From contig NC_091132.1 in NCBI RefSeq assembly GCF_040183065.1, forward strand, positions 162,505,102 through 162,569,101: a stretch of 64,000 nucleotides of DNA, in the 5' to 3' direction. Position 1 is the first letter of the stretch. Every line of letters starts with the position of its first letter. This DNA comes from Periplaneta americana. Taxonomy: Eukaryota; Arthropoda; Insecta; Blattodea; Blattidae. Positions 37,401 to 50,232 of this stretch are shown here, one piece after another. Below the pieces are notes generated by a model. It worked only from the letters and a program-made list of their open reading frames with translations. It ran no database searches and was not told the origin of the DNA. The position numbers and the translations under genes are program-made.

Positions 37401-40400
37401 GTCAATGAAAGCCGGGAATGTTAGATGGAAAACATTAAAAATACAAAGATAACGTGAATATTTAAGAGGCAAACGATAACAATATAAATAAAACTGGGAA
37501 AGTTAAGTGGAAAACGATAAGAAAAAAAAAACGCGGAGAGTTAAGTGAAGATCAAAGAGAATACAAATTAAATGCGCAAACTTAAGTGGAGAACGAAGAG
37601 AATACAAAGAACACTTGGAAAGTTACGTGGAGCACGATGACAATATAAAGTAAACGCGTAATGTTAATTGGAAAACGATGAGAATACAGAGGAAACGGGG
37701 GAAGTGAAGTGGTAGACGATAAGAATACAAAGAAAAGGCGGAAAGTTAAGCGGAAAGCGATAGGAATACAAAGACAACTGGGGAAGTTAAGTGGAAAACA
37801 ATAAGAATACAAAGAAAACGTGGAAAGGTAAATGGAAAATGATAAGAATACAACCAAAACTGGGAAATTTAAGTGGAAAACGATAAGATCACCAAGACAA
37901 CGGGGATAGTTAAGTGGAAAACGATAAGAATACAAAGAAAACAGAGATAGTTAAATGGAAAAGGGTAAGAAGACAATGGAAACGGGGAACGTTAAGAGGA
38001 AAACAATAAGACTACAAAGAAAATGCGGAAAGTTAAGTGAAGATTGATGACAATACAAATAAAACGCGCAATGTTAAGTGGAGAACGAAAAGAATACTAA
38101 GAAAATGTGGAAAGTTTAGTCGAAAACGATATGAATACAAAGAAAACGCGGAAAGCTTTGTGGAATACTAAGAGAATACAAAGAGAATGTGGAATGTTAA
38201 GTGGATAATAAAGTGAATACAAAGAAAACGCGGAACGTTAAGTGGGGAACGATGAGAATACAAAGAAAACGCGGAAAATTTAGTGGAGAAAGTTAAGATT
38301 GCAAAGAAAACGTGGGATTTTAATGTGGAGAACGATGTGAATACGGACAAAACGCTGAAAGTGAAGCTTAGAACGATAAAAATACCAAGAAAACGCGGAA
38401 ATGTTAGTGGAGAAAGATAAGAATGCAAAGTAAACGTGGGTATTTTAAGAGGAGAACGATGTGAATACAAAGAAAATGTGGAGAGTTAAGTGGAAAACCA
38501 TGAGAGTGAAATGAAATGGCGGAAAGGTATGTGGAGAACAATAAGAATATAAAGAAAACGGGGAAATTTAACTGGAAAACGATGAGAATTCAAAGAAAAC
38601 GCGGAAAATTAAGTGAAGATCCAAGACAATACAAAGAAAACGCGTAAAGTTAAGTATAGAACGAAGAGAATAAAAAAGGGAATGTGGAAAATTAAGTGGA
38701 GAGTGATGTGAATACAAAGAAAACGAGGAAAGTTAATTGGACAACGATGAGAATACAAAGAAAACTGGGGAAGATAAGCGGAAAAAGACAAGAATGCAAA
38801 GAAAACGCGGAATGTTAAGTGAAGATCCCACACAATACAATGAAAACGCGTAAAGTTAAGTATAGAACGAAGAGAATAAAAAAGAGAATGTGGAAAGTGA
38901 AGTGGAGAGTGATGTGAATACAAAGAAAACGAGGAAAGTTAAGTCGGGAACGATGAGAATACGATGAAAACTGGGGAAGATAAGCCGAAAAAGGCAAGAA
39001 TGCAAAGAAAACGCGGAATGTTAAGTGAAAAATGATAAGAATACAGAGAAAACGGGGAAGGTTAAGTGGAAAACGATAAGAATACAAAGAAAACGGAGAT
39101 AGTTATGTGGAAAACGATAAGAATACAAAGAATATGCGAAAAGTTAAGTGGAAAACGATAAAATTACAAAGAAAACAGGGAAAGTAATAGGAAAACCATA
39201 ACAATACGTTCATCGTTAAGTGGAGAACGAAGAGAATACAAAAATAATCTCTAAATTTAAGTGGATAATGATGTGAATAAAAAGAAAACGCGGAAAGTTA
39301 ATTTGGGAAAGATGAGAATGGAAAGAAAACGTGGGACTTTAAGTGGAGAATGGTGTGAATACAAAAAAACGCGGAACCTTAAGAGGAGAACGAAAACAAT
39401 ACAAAGAAAACACGGAAAGTTAATTGGAGAACGATCAGAAAACAAAGAAAACGCGGAAAGTGAATTGGAGAACGATGAGAATACAAAGAAAACGCGGAAA
39501 GTTAAGTGAATATCGATGAGAATACAAAGTAAATTCGCAACGTTAAGTATAGAACGAAGAGAATACAAAGAAATGTGGAATGTTGAGTGGAGAATGATGT
39601 GAATACAAAGAAAACGAGGAAAGTTAAGATTGGAACGATGAGAATACAAAGAAAACGGAGAAGTTTAAGTGGAAATCGATAAGAATACAAACAAAACGAG
39701 GAAAGTTAAGTGGAAAACGATAAGAATACTAAGAAAATGGTGAAAGTTAAGTGGAAAATAATAAGAATACAAATAAAACGGGGAAAGTTAAGTGGAAAAC
39801 GATAAGAAGTCAATGAAAGCCGGGAAAGTTAGATGGAAAACAGTAAAAATACAAAGATAACGTGAATAGTTAAGAGGCAAACGATAAGAATATAAATAAA
39901 ACTGGGAAAGTTAAGTGGAAAACGATAAGAAAAAAAAACGCGGAGAGTTAAGTGAAGATCAATGAGAATACAAATTAAATGCGCAAACTTAAGTGGAGAA
40001 CGAAGAGAATACAAAGAACACGTGGAAAGTTACGTGGAGCACGATGACAATATAAAGTAAACGCGTAATATTAATTGGAAAACGATGAGAATACAGAGGA
40101 AACGGGGAAAGTTTAGTGGAGAGCGAGGTGAATACAAAGAGAGCGAAGACATTTTCGAGAGGAACCATGAGAACACAAAGAAAACCCGGAAAATGAAGTG
40201 GAGAACGATGTGAATGAAGACAAAACGTGGGAAGTTAAGCGCAACACAATGAGAAGACAAAGAAAACAAGAAAAGTTAAGTGGAAAACGAAAAGAATACA
40301 AATAAAACAGGGAAAGTTGAGTGGAAAACGGTAAGAATACAAGGAAATCGGGGAACGTTAAGAGGAAACCTTTAAAAATACAAAGAAAACGGGGAAATTT

Positions 40401-41248
40401 AAGTGGAAAACGATAAGGATATAAAGAAAGCGCGGAAAGTTAAGTAAAGATCGATGAGAATACTAATAAAACCCGGAGTGTTAAGTGGAGAACGAAGAGA
40501 ATACCAAGAAAATGTGGAAAGTTAAGTGATAAACGATGAATTTACAAAGAAAAAGCGGAAAGTTAAGGTGGAGCCCGACGAGAATACAGAGAACGCCTTG
40601 GAGAGTTATGTGGAGCACGATGAGAATATAAAGATTACGCGGAAAGTTAAGTGGAGAACGATGACATTACAAATAAAACGCGAAATGTTAACTAGGGAAC
40701 GATGAGAAAACAGAGAAAACACGGAAAGTTTTGGTGGAGAACGATGTGAATACAAAGAAAACATAGAAATTTTCATGAGGAACCATGTTAACACAAAGAT
40801 AACGCGGAAAATTGAGTGTAGAACGATGTGAATAAAGAGAAAACGTGGGAAGTTAAGTGCAAAACGATTAGATCACAAAGAAAAAGTGGAAAGATAAGTG
40901 GAGATCGATGAGAATACAAAGGAAATGTGGAGAGTTAAGTGGAGAATGATGTGAATACAAAGAAAACGCGGAGAGTTAAGTGGGCAAGGATGAGAATACA
41001 AAGAACACGGGGAACGTTAAGTGGAAAACGATAAGAATACAAAGAGAACGCGGAAAGTTAAGTGGAAAACGATAAGAATACAAAGAAAACGGGGAAAGTT
41101 AAGTGGAAAATGATAAGAATACAACGAAAGCAGGTAAAGTTAATTGGAAAACGAAAAAAAGACAATGAAAACGGGGAAAGTTAAATGGAAAAAGGTAAAA
41201 ATACAAATAAAACGCGAAAAGTTAAGTGGAAACGATAAGAATACAAAC

Positions 41249-41380
41249 GTTGGAAAGAGCGCTGGTACGTTGAACCAGAGGTCCCGGGATCGATACCCGG
41301 CCCCGGAACAATTTTGCCCTTGAAATTATTCAAATCTGCTTTACAGGGAGCCTTACCTGAAAAACTAGATTTGCATAAAA
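41249..41380. mobile_element. tRNA-like SINE fragment inside the satellite
   Basis: About 130 bp of non-satellite sequence interrupts the array. It starts near GTTGGAAAGAGCGCTGG and ends near CTAGATTTGCATAAAAC. It contains GTCCCGGGATCGATACCCGG, which has the stem-loop form of a tRNA T-arm / B box, and then GCCCTTGAAATTATTCAAAT. On the minus strand it yields the familiar spurious peptide GPGIDPGTSGST seen when tRNA-derived SINEs are translated. I cannot see a clear target-site duplication or poly-A tail, so the exact ends and orientation are uncertain. Confidence 0.62.
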
Positions 41381-43379
41381 CTTGGAAAGTTAATTGGAAA
41401 ACGATAAGAATACAAAGAACTCGGGGAACGTTAAGTGCAAAACGATAAGAATACAAAGAAAACGCGGAAGGTTAAGTGAAGATCGATGACAATACAAATT
41501 AAACGCGAAAAGTTAAGTGGAGAACGAAGAGAATACAAAGAAAATGTGGAAAGTTTAGTCGAAAACGATATGAATGCAAAGAAAACGCGGAAAGCTATGT
41601 GGAAAACGAAGAGAATACAAAGAGAATGTGGAACGTTAAGTGGATAATGAAGTGAATACAAAGAAAACGCGGAGTATTAAGTGCGGAACGATGACATTAC
41701 AAATAAAACGCGGAATGTTGATTGGAGACCGATGAGAATACAGAGAAAGCGAGGAAAGTTTAGTAAAGATAAGAATGCAAAGAAAGCGTTCAATGTTAAA
41801 TGGAGAACTAAGAGAATACAAAGAAAATGTTGAAAGATAAGTGGAAAACGGTATGAACAAAGAAAACGGGGAAAGTTAAGTGGAGAACGAAGAGAATACA
41901 AGAGAATCTAAAAAACTTAAGTGGATAATGATGTGAATACAAGGAACATGAGGAAAGTTAAGTGGGGAACGATGAGAATGAAAAGAAAACGCGGAAAGGT
42001 TTGTGGAGAAAGATAAGAAAGCAAAGAAAACGTGGGATTTTAAGTGGAGAACGATGTGAGTACAAAGAAAATAGGAAGATAAGCACAGAATGTTTAATTT
42101 ATTCAATACATAAGATTAAAAAAAAAAGAAGAGAGTTAAGTGGAAAACCATGAGAACACAATGAAAAGGCGGAAAGTTATATGGAGAACGATAAGAATAC
42201 AAACAAAACGGGTGAAGTAAAGTGGAAAACGATAAGAATACAAAGAAAAGGCGGAAAGTTAAGTGAAGATCGATGAGAATACAAAGAAAACGCGCAAAGT
42301 TAAGTATAGAACAAAGAGAATACAAAGGAAATGTGGAATGTTAAGTGGAGAATGATGTGTATACACAGAAACCGCGGAAAGTTAAGTTGGGAACGGGGAG
42401 AATACAAAGTAAACGAAAAACATTAAGTGGAAAAGGAAGAGAATACAACAAAAACTGGAGACGTTAAGTGGAAAACGATAAGAATACAAAGAAAACGCGG
42501 ATAGTTAGGTGGAAAATGCAACGAAAACGGGGAGGGTTAAGTAAAAACGATAAGAATACAAAGAAAACGGGGAAAGTTAAGTGGAAAACGATAAGAATAC
42601 AGAGAAAACGGAGAAAGTTAAGTTGAAAACGATAAGAATACAAAGGAAAGGAGGAAACTTAAGTAAAGATCGACGAAATACCAATAAAACGCGCAAACTT
42701 AAGTGGAGAACGAAGAGAATACACAGAAGATGTGGAATATTTGGTCGAAAACGATATGAATAAAAAGAAAACGCGGACAGCTATGTCGAAAACGAAGAGA
42801 ATACAAAGAGAATGTGGAAAGTTAAGTGGATAATGAAGTGAATACAAAGAAAACGCGGAAAGTTAAGTGGGGAACGATGAGAATACAAAGAAAACGCGGA
42901 AAAGTTAGTGGAGAAAGATAAGAATGCAAAGAAAACGAAGGATTTTATGTGAAGAACGATGGGAATAAAGACAAAGCGCAGAAAGTTAAGTTTAGAACGA
43001 CAGAATTACCAAGAATACGCGGAAAGTTAAGTGGAAAACGATTGGAATTCAAAGAAAACGTGGAAAGTTAAGTGGGAAGCGATGAGTTTACAAAGAAAAG
43101 AGGAAAGATAAGGAGGAGAACGATGACAACACCAAGAACACGTGGAAAGTTAAGTGGAGAACGATGTGAATTCAAAGAAAACGTGGAAATTTAAGTGATA
43201 AACGATGATAATACAAAGAAAACACGGAAAGTCATCTAATGTGGAGAAAAATGAGAATACAAATGAAACGCGGAAAGATTAGTGGAAAACGATGTGAATT
43301 CAAAGAAAACGTAGAAATGTCAATTAGGAACGATGAGAATGCAAAGAAAATGCGGAAAATTGAGTGGAGGACGACGTGA

Positions 43380-43700
43380 ATATAAGGAAGAAGCATTAAA
43401 TTAAATGGAGAACAGTGTGAATACAAAGAAAACGCAGCAAAAAAATTGTCGAAGGATGTGCATATAAAGAACAAGCGGAAAATCTAGTGGAGAAGGAAGT
43501 GAATAGAAAGAGGAAAAGCAAAACTAAGTTCAAAACGATGTGTATACATAGAAAATGAGGAAAATTGAGTGCTGAATGAAGTGAATAGGAATAGAACGGA
43601 AGAATATTAATCAAGATCGATGAAATAAAACGAGAACGGGGAGAGTTAAGTGGAGAACGAGGAGAATACATAGAAAAAGTGGAAAGTGAAATGGAGGATG
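43380..43700 (-). repeat. Variant-monomer block, inverted copy of the block at 6080-6400
   Basis: Carries GAAGCATTAAATTAAATGG, AAGGATGTGCATATAAAG, GCGGAAAATCTAGTGGAGAA and ACATAGAAAATGAGGAAAAT. These are the reverse complements, in the same relative order, of the rare variant monomers at about 6100-6330 (and 6565-6795), and of the related block at about 2570-2790. A further copy lies at about 45540-45810. These variant units are distinct from the bulk satellite, so the shared order marks true large-scale homology. Confidence 0.75.
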
Positions 43701-44969
43701 ATGTGAATACAAAGAAAATGCGGAAAGTTAAGTGGAGAACGATGAGAATACAAAGAAAACACGCAACGTTAAGTATAGAAGGAAGAGAATACAAAGGAAA
43801 TGTGGATTGTTAAGTGGAGAATTATGTGAATACAAAGAAAACGCGGAAAGTTAAGTGGAAAACGATAAGAATTCAAAGAAAACGAGGATAGTAAAGTGAA
43901 TATCGCTGAGAATACAAAGAAATCTCGCAACGTTAGATATAGAACGAAGAGAATTCAAAGGAAATTTGGAATGTTAAGTGGAATACAAAGAAAACGCGGA
44001 AAGTTTAGTGGGGAAAGATAAGATTGCAACGAAAACGTGGGACTTTAAGTGGAGAACGATATGAATACGGACAAAACGCGGACAGCTAAGTGGAGAACGA
44101 TAACAATACAAAGAAAACGTGGAAAGTTAATTGGTGAAAGTTGAAAATACAGAGAAAACGCGGAAAGTTAATTGGAGAACGATTAGAATATAAAGAAAAT
44201 GTGGAATATTTAGTCGAAAACGATATGAATAAAAAGAAAATGCGGAAAGCTATGTCGAAAACGAAGAGAATACAAGGAGAATGTGGAAAGTTAAGTGGAT
44301 AATGAAGTGAATACAAAGGAAACACGGAAAGTTAAGTGGCAAATAATGAGAATACAAAGAAAACGCGCAAAGGTAAGTGGAGAAAGTTAAGAATGCAAAG
44401 AAAACGTGGGATTTTATGTGGAGAACGATGTGAATAAGGACAAAGCGCAGGAAAGCTAACTTTAGAACGATAGAAATACCAAGAAAACGCGGAAAGTTAA
44501 GTGGAAAACGATGAGAATTCAAAGAAGACGTGGATAGTTAAGAGGCTAAGGATGAGAATACAAAGAAATCGCGAAAATTTAAATGGAGAACGATGTGAAT
44601 AAAAAGAAACCTTGGAGAGTTAAGTGGAGAACGATGAGAATACAAAGATAAATTGGAAAGTTAAGTGGAAAACGATGAGAATAAAAAGAAAAAGCGGAAA
44701 GTTAAGAGGAGAACGATGAGAATACAAAGAAAACGTGGAAAGTTATGTGGAGAACGATGAGAATTCAAAGAAATCGCGTAAATTAAAATGGAGAACGATG
44801 TGAATGCAAACAAAACGTGGAAAGTTAAGTGGAGAACAATGAGAATACAAAGAAAACTTGGAAAGTTAAGTGGGAAACGATGAGTTTACAAAGAAATAGG
44901 GAAAGTTAAGGAGGAGAACGATGAGAATACAAATAACACGTGGAAATTTAAGTGAGAAACGGTGAGAAT

Positions 44970-45400
44970 ACAAAGAAAACACGGAAATTTAAATGGAGAA
45001 CGATGTGAATACAAACAAAACGTGGAAAGTTAAGTGGAGAACGATGAGAATACAAAGAAAACTTGGAAAGTTAAGAGGGAAACGATTAGTTTACAAAGAA
45101 ATAGAGGAAAGTTAAGGAGGAGAACGATGAGAATACAAAGAAAACACGGAAATTTAAATGGAGAACGATGTGAATACAAACAAAACGTGGAAAGTTAAGT
45201 GGAGAACGATGAGAATACAAAGAAAACTTGGAAAGTTAAGAGGGAAACGATTAGTTTACAAAGAAATAGAGGAAAGTTAAGGAGGAGAACGATGAGAATA
45301 CAAAGAAAACACGGAAATTTAAATGGAGAACGATGTGAATACAAACAAAACGTGGAAAGTTAAGTGGAGAACGATGAGAATACAAAGAAAACACGGAAAG
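44970..45400 (+). repeat. Local 164-bp (four-monomer) tandem duplication, three copies
   Basis: The string ACACGGAAATTTAAATGG occurs at about 44982, 45146 and 45310. Each is followed by the same four monomers (CAAACAAAACGTGG, AAAACTTGGAAAG, CGATTAGTTTAC with AAATAGAGG, GAGGAGAACGATGAG). Spacing is 164 bp, four times 41. The copies are nearly identical, so this is recent local amplification within old satellite. Confidence 0.83.
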
Positions 45401-45539
45401 TTAACCTATGTGGAGAACGATGAGAATACAAATAAAACTCGGAAAGATCAGTGGAGAACGATGTGAATTCAAAGAAAACGTAGCAATGTCAGTTAGGCAC
45501 GATGAGAATACAAAGCAAACGCGGAAAATTGAGTGGAGG

Positions 45540-45810
45540 ACGAAGTGAATATAAGGAAGAAGCATTAAATTATGTGGAGAATACTGAGACCACAAAGAAA
45601 ACGCAGAAAAACAAGTGTCGAAGGATGTGCATATAAAGTACAAGCGGAAAATCTAGTGGAGAAGGAAGTGAATAGAAAGAGGAATAGCAAAACTAAGTGG
45701 AAAACGATGTGAACAGATAGAGAACGAGGAAAATTGAGTGATGAATGAAGTGAATAGGAATAGAACGGAGGAATATAAATCCAAATCGAGGAGAATGGAA
45801 TGAGAACGGG
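45540..45810 (-). repeat. Second right-arm copy of the variant-monomer block
   Basis: Same landmarks as the 43380-43700 block (GAAGCATTAAATTATGTGG, GTCGAAGGATGTGCATATAAA, TCTAGTGGAGAAGGAAGTG, AGAACGAGGAAAATTGAGTG), about 2.16 kb further right and with independent substitutions. Confidence 0.75.
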
Positions 45811-48800
45811 GCAAGTTAAGTGGAGAACGATGAGCAAACGAAGAAAAAGCGGAAAGTTAATTGGAGAACGATGAGAATACAAAGAAAATCTGGAGAGTTA
45901 AGTGGACAACCATAAGAATACAATAATAAGGCGAAAAGGTATGTGGAGAACGATAAGAATATAAAGAAAACGGGGAAAGTTAAGTGGAAAACGATAAGAA
46001 TGCAAAGAAAACACGGAAAGTTAAGTCAAGATCGATGAGAATACAAAGAAATCTCGCAACGTTGGGTATAGGACGAAGAGAATACAAAGGAAATGTGGAA
46101 TGTTAAGTGGAGAAAGATGTGAATACAAAGAAAACGCGGAAAGTTAAATGGGGAACGATGAGAATACAACGAAATCGGGAAAGATTAAGTGGTAAACGGT
46201 AAGAATAAAAAGAAAACGCGGAAAGTTATGTGGAAAAAGATAAGAATACAAAGAAAAAGCGGATAGTTTAGTGAATATCGATGAGAATACAAAGAAATCT
46301 CGCAACGTTAGATATAGAACAAAGAGAATACAAAGGAAATGTGGAATGTTAAGTGGAAAATGATTTGAATACATAGAAAACACGGAAAAGTTAAGTGGGG
46401 AAAGATAAGAATGCAAAGAAAACGTGGGACTTTAAGTGGAGAACGATGTGAATACGGACAAAACGCGGAAAGTTAAGTGGAGAACGATAACAAAACAAGG
46501 AAAACTCGGAAAGTTAAAAGCAGAACGATGCGAAAACAAAGAAAACGGGGAAAGTTAATTGGAGAACGATGAGAGAACAAAGAAAAGGTGGAGAGTTAAG
46601 TGGACAACCATGAGAGTAAATTGAAAAGGCGGAAAGTTATGTGGAGAACGATAAGAATACAAAGCAAGCGGATAACGATAATTGCAAAATGATAAGAAGA
46701 CAATGAAAACGGGGAAAGTTAAGTTGAAAACGATAAGATTACGAAGAATACGCGAAAAGTTAAGTGGAAAACGATAGAAATACAAAGAAAACAGTGAAAG
46801 TTAAGGGGAAAATAATAAGACTACAAACAAAACAAGGAAAGTTAAGTCAAGATCGATGGGAATACAAATAAAACGTTCAAAGTTAAGTGTAGAACGAAGA
46901 GGATACAAAGAAAATGTGGAAAGTTAAGTGGAAAACGATGAGAAAACGAAGAAAAAGCGGAAAGTTAATTGGAGAACAATGAGAATACAAAGAAAACGTG
47001 GAAAGTTAATTGGAGAGGGATTAGAATACAAAGAAAATGTGGAGAGTTAAGTGGACAATCATGACAATACAATGATAAGGCGGAAAGTTATGTGGAGAAA
47101 GATAAGAATGCAAAGAAAACGCGGAAAGTTATGTGGAAAGCGATTAGAGCACAAAGAAAACGCGGATAGTTAAGTGTATATCGATGAGTATACAAAGAAA
47201 TCTCGCAACATTATATGCAGAACAAAGAGAATACAAAGGAAATGTGGAATGTTAAGTGGAGAATGATGTGAATACAAAGAAAACGCGGAAAGTTAAGTGG
47301 GGAAAGATATGAATGCAAAGAAAACGTGGGACTTTAAGTGGAGAACTATGTGAATACGAACAAAAACGGAAAATGAAGTGGAGAACGATAACAATACAAA
47401 GAAAACGCTGAAGGTTAATTGGGGAACGACGAGAAAACAAAGAAAACGCGGAAAGTTAATTGGAGAATGATGAGAATACAGAGAACACGCGGAAAGTTAA
47501 TTGGAGAACGATGAGAATAGAAAGAAAACGCGGAAAGTTAATTGGAGAGAGGTGAGAATACAAAGAAAACGCGGAAGGATTAGTGGAGAACGATAACAAT
47601 ACAAAGAAAATGCGGAATGTTAATTGGAGAACGATGAGAAAACAAAGAAACGAGGAAAGTTAATTGGAGAACGATGAGAGTACAAAGAAAATGTAGAGAG
47701 TTAAGTGGACAACCATGAGAGTAGAATGAAAAGGTGGAAAATTATGTGGAGAACGATAAGAAAGTTAAGTGGAAAACGATAAGAAGACAATGAAACGGGG
47801 AAAGTTAAGTTGAAAACGATAAGAATGCAAAAAAAATAGACGAAAAGTTAAGTGGAAAACGATAAAATTCAAAGAAAACAGTGAAAGTTAAGTGGAAAAT
47901 GAGAAGACTACAAAGAAAACGGGTAAAGTTAAGTGGAAAAGGATTAGAAATCAAATAAAGCGCTGAAAGTTAAGTCAAGATCGATGAGAATACAAATAAA
48001 ACGTTCAAAGGTAAGTGGAGAACGAAGAGAATACAAAGAAAATGTGGAAAGTTAAGTGGAAAACAATATGAGTACAAAGTAAACGCGGAAAGGAAAGTGG
48101 AGAACAAAAAGAATACAAAGAGAATCTGGAAAGGTAAAGTGGATAATGATGTGAATACAAAGAACACGCGGAAAGTTAAGTGGGGAACATTAGGAATACA
48201 AAGAAAACGGGGAAATTTAAGTGGAAATCTATAAGAATACAAAGAAAACACGGAAAGTTAAGTGAAGATAGATGAGAATACAAAGAAACTTTGCAACGTT
48301 ATGTATAGAACGAAGAGAATACAAAGGAAATGTGGAATGTTAAGTGGAGAATGATGTGAATACAAAGAAAACGCGGAAAGTTAAGTGAGGAAATGTAGGA
48401 ATGCAAAGAAAACGTGGGATTTTGAGTGGAGAACGATGTGAATACAGACAAAACGCGGACAGTTAACTGGAGAACGATAACAATACAAAAAACTCGGAAA
48501 GTTAATTGGAGAACGATGAAAAACAAATAAAACCAGGAAAGTTTATTGGAGAACGATGAGAGTACAAAGGAGACGCGGGAAGTTAAGTGGAGAACGATGA
48601 GAATACAAAGCAAATGTGGAAAGTCAAGTGGAGAATGATGTGAATACAAAGAAAACGCGGACAGTTAAGTAAGGAACGATGAGAATACAAAGAAAACGGG
48701 GAAAGTTAAGTGAAGATCGATGAGAATACAAAGAAAACACGCAAAGTTCAGTGGGGCACGATGAGAATACAAAGAAAACGGGAAACGTTAAGTAGAAAAC

Positions 48801-50142
48801 GATAAGATTACAAAGAAAACGCGGAAAGTTAAGTGGAATCGATGACAATGCAAAGAAAGCGCTCAAAGTTAAGTGGGGAACTATGAGAATGCAAAGAAAA
48901 CGGGGAAAGTTGAGTGGAAAAAGATAATAATACAAAGAAACGCGGAAAGTTAAGCGACGATAGATGAGAATACAAAGAAAACGAGCAACGTTAAGTGGAG
49001 AAGGAAGAGAATACAAAGAAAATGTGGAAAGTTAAGTGGAAAACGATAAGAATACAAAGAAAACGCGGAAAGCTAAGTAGAGAACGAAGAGAATACAAAG
49101 AGAATGTCGAAGGTTAAGTGGATAATGATGTGAATTCAAAGAAAACGCGGAAAGTTAAGTGGGGAACGATGAGAATACAAAGAAATCGCGGAAAGGTTAG
49201 TGCAGAAAGATAAGATTGCATAGAAAAGTGGGATTTTAAGTGGACAACGATGTGAATAGAAAGAAAATATGGAGAGTTCAGTGGAAAACCATGTGAGTAC
49301 AATGAAAAAGCGGAAACTTATGTGGAGAACGATAAGGATACCGGTACAAAGAAATCGGGGAAAGTTAAGTAGAAAACGTTAACAATACATAGAAAAAGCG
49401 GAAATTTAAGTGCAGATCGATGAGAATACAAAGACGCGCAAAGTTAAGTATAGAACGAAGAGAATTCAAAGGAAATGTGGAAAGTTAAGTGGAGAATGAT
49501 GTGAATACACAATAAACGCGGAAAGTTAGTTGGAGTACGATGAGAATACAAGGAAAACGGGGAAAGTTAAGTGGAAAACGATAAGAATACAACGAAAACT
49601 GGAGAAATTAATTGGAAAACGATAAGAATACAAAGAAAACGCGGAAAGTTAAGTGGAAAATGATAAGAATACAACGAAAACGGGAAAAGTTAAGTGAAAA
49701 CGATGAGAATACAAAGAAAACGGAGAAAGTTAAGTGGAAAACGATAAGAAGTCAATGAAAACGGGGAAAGTTAAGTGGAAAGCGATAAGAATACAAGGAA
49801 AACGCGGAAAGTTAAGTGAAGATCGATGAGAATAAAAATAAAACGCGCAAAGTTAAGTGGAGAACGAAGAGAATACAAAGGAAATGTGGATTATTTCGTC
49901 GAAAAGGATAAGAATAAAAAGAAAATGCGGAAAGCTATGTCGAAAACGAAGAGGATACAAGAAGAATGTGGAAAGTTAAGTGGATAATGAAGTGAATACA
50001 AAGAAAACGCGGAAAGTTAAGTGGGGAACGATGAGAATGCAAAGAAAACGCGGAAAGGTTAGTGGAGAAAGCTAAGAATGCAAAGAAAATGTGTGATTTT
50101 ATGTGGAGAACAATGTGATTACGTACACATGTAAGTGGTAAA

Positions 50143-50143
<1 letters not shown>

Positions 50144-50232
<89 letters not shown>

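Larger units (their letters stand above)
37401..50143 (+). repeat. Diverged monomeric 41-bp satellite, right flank
   Basis: Purine-rich 41-bp units with much higher divergence. Characteristic units include GAGAACGATGAGAATACAAA, GGATAATGAAGTGAATAC and GTATAGAACGAAGAG. Multi-unit blocks recur. The stretch with AAGTCAATGAAAGCCGGGAA at about 37410 recurs near 39809. The TATAGAACGAAGAGAATAAA block at about 38662 recurs near 38867. A block with TCGAAAACGATATGAAT then GGATAAT(A/G)AAGTGAATAC appears near 38110, 41550, 42740 and 44210, with a variant near 49890. Frames up to 132 codons in this interval are artefacts. The array stops at an (AT)n tract at 50144. Confidence 0.93.

Noticed and set aside
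1..50143. Telomeric TTAGG repeats, expected near insect chromosome ends
   Set aside because: No tandem TTAGG is present; isolated GTTAGG occurrences are monomer variants.
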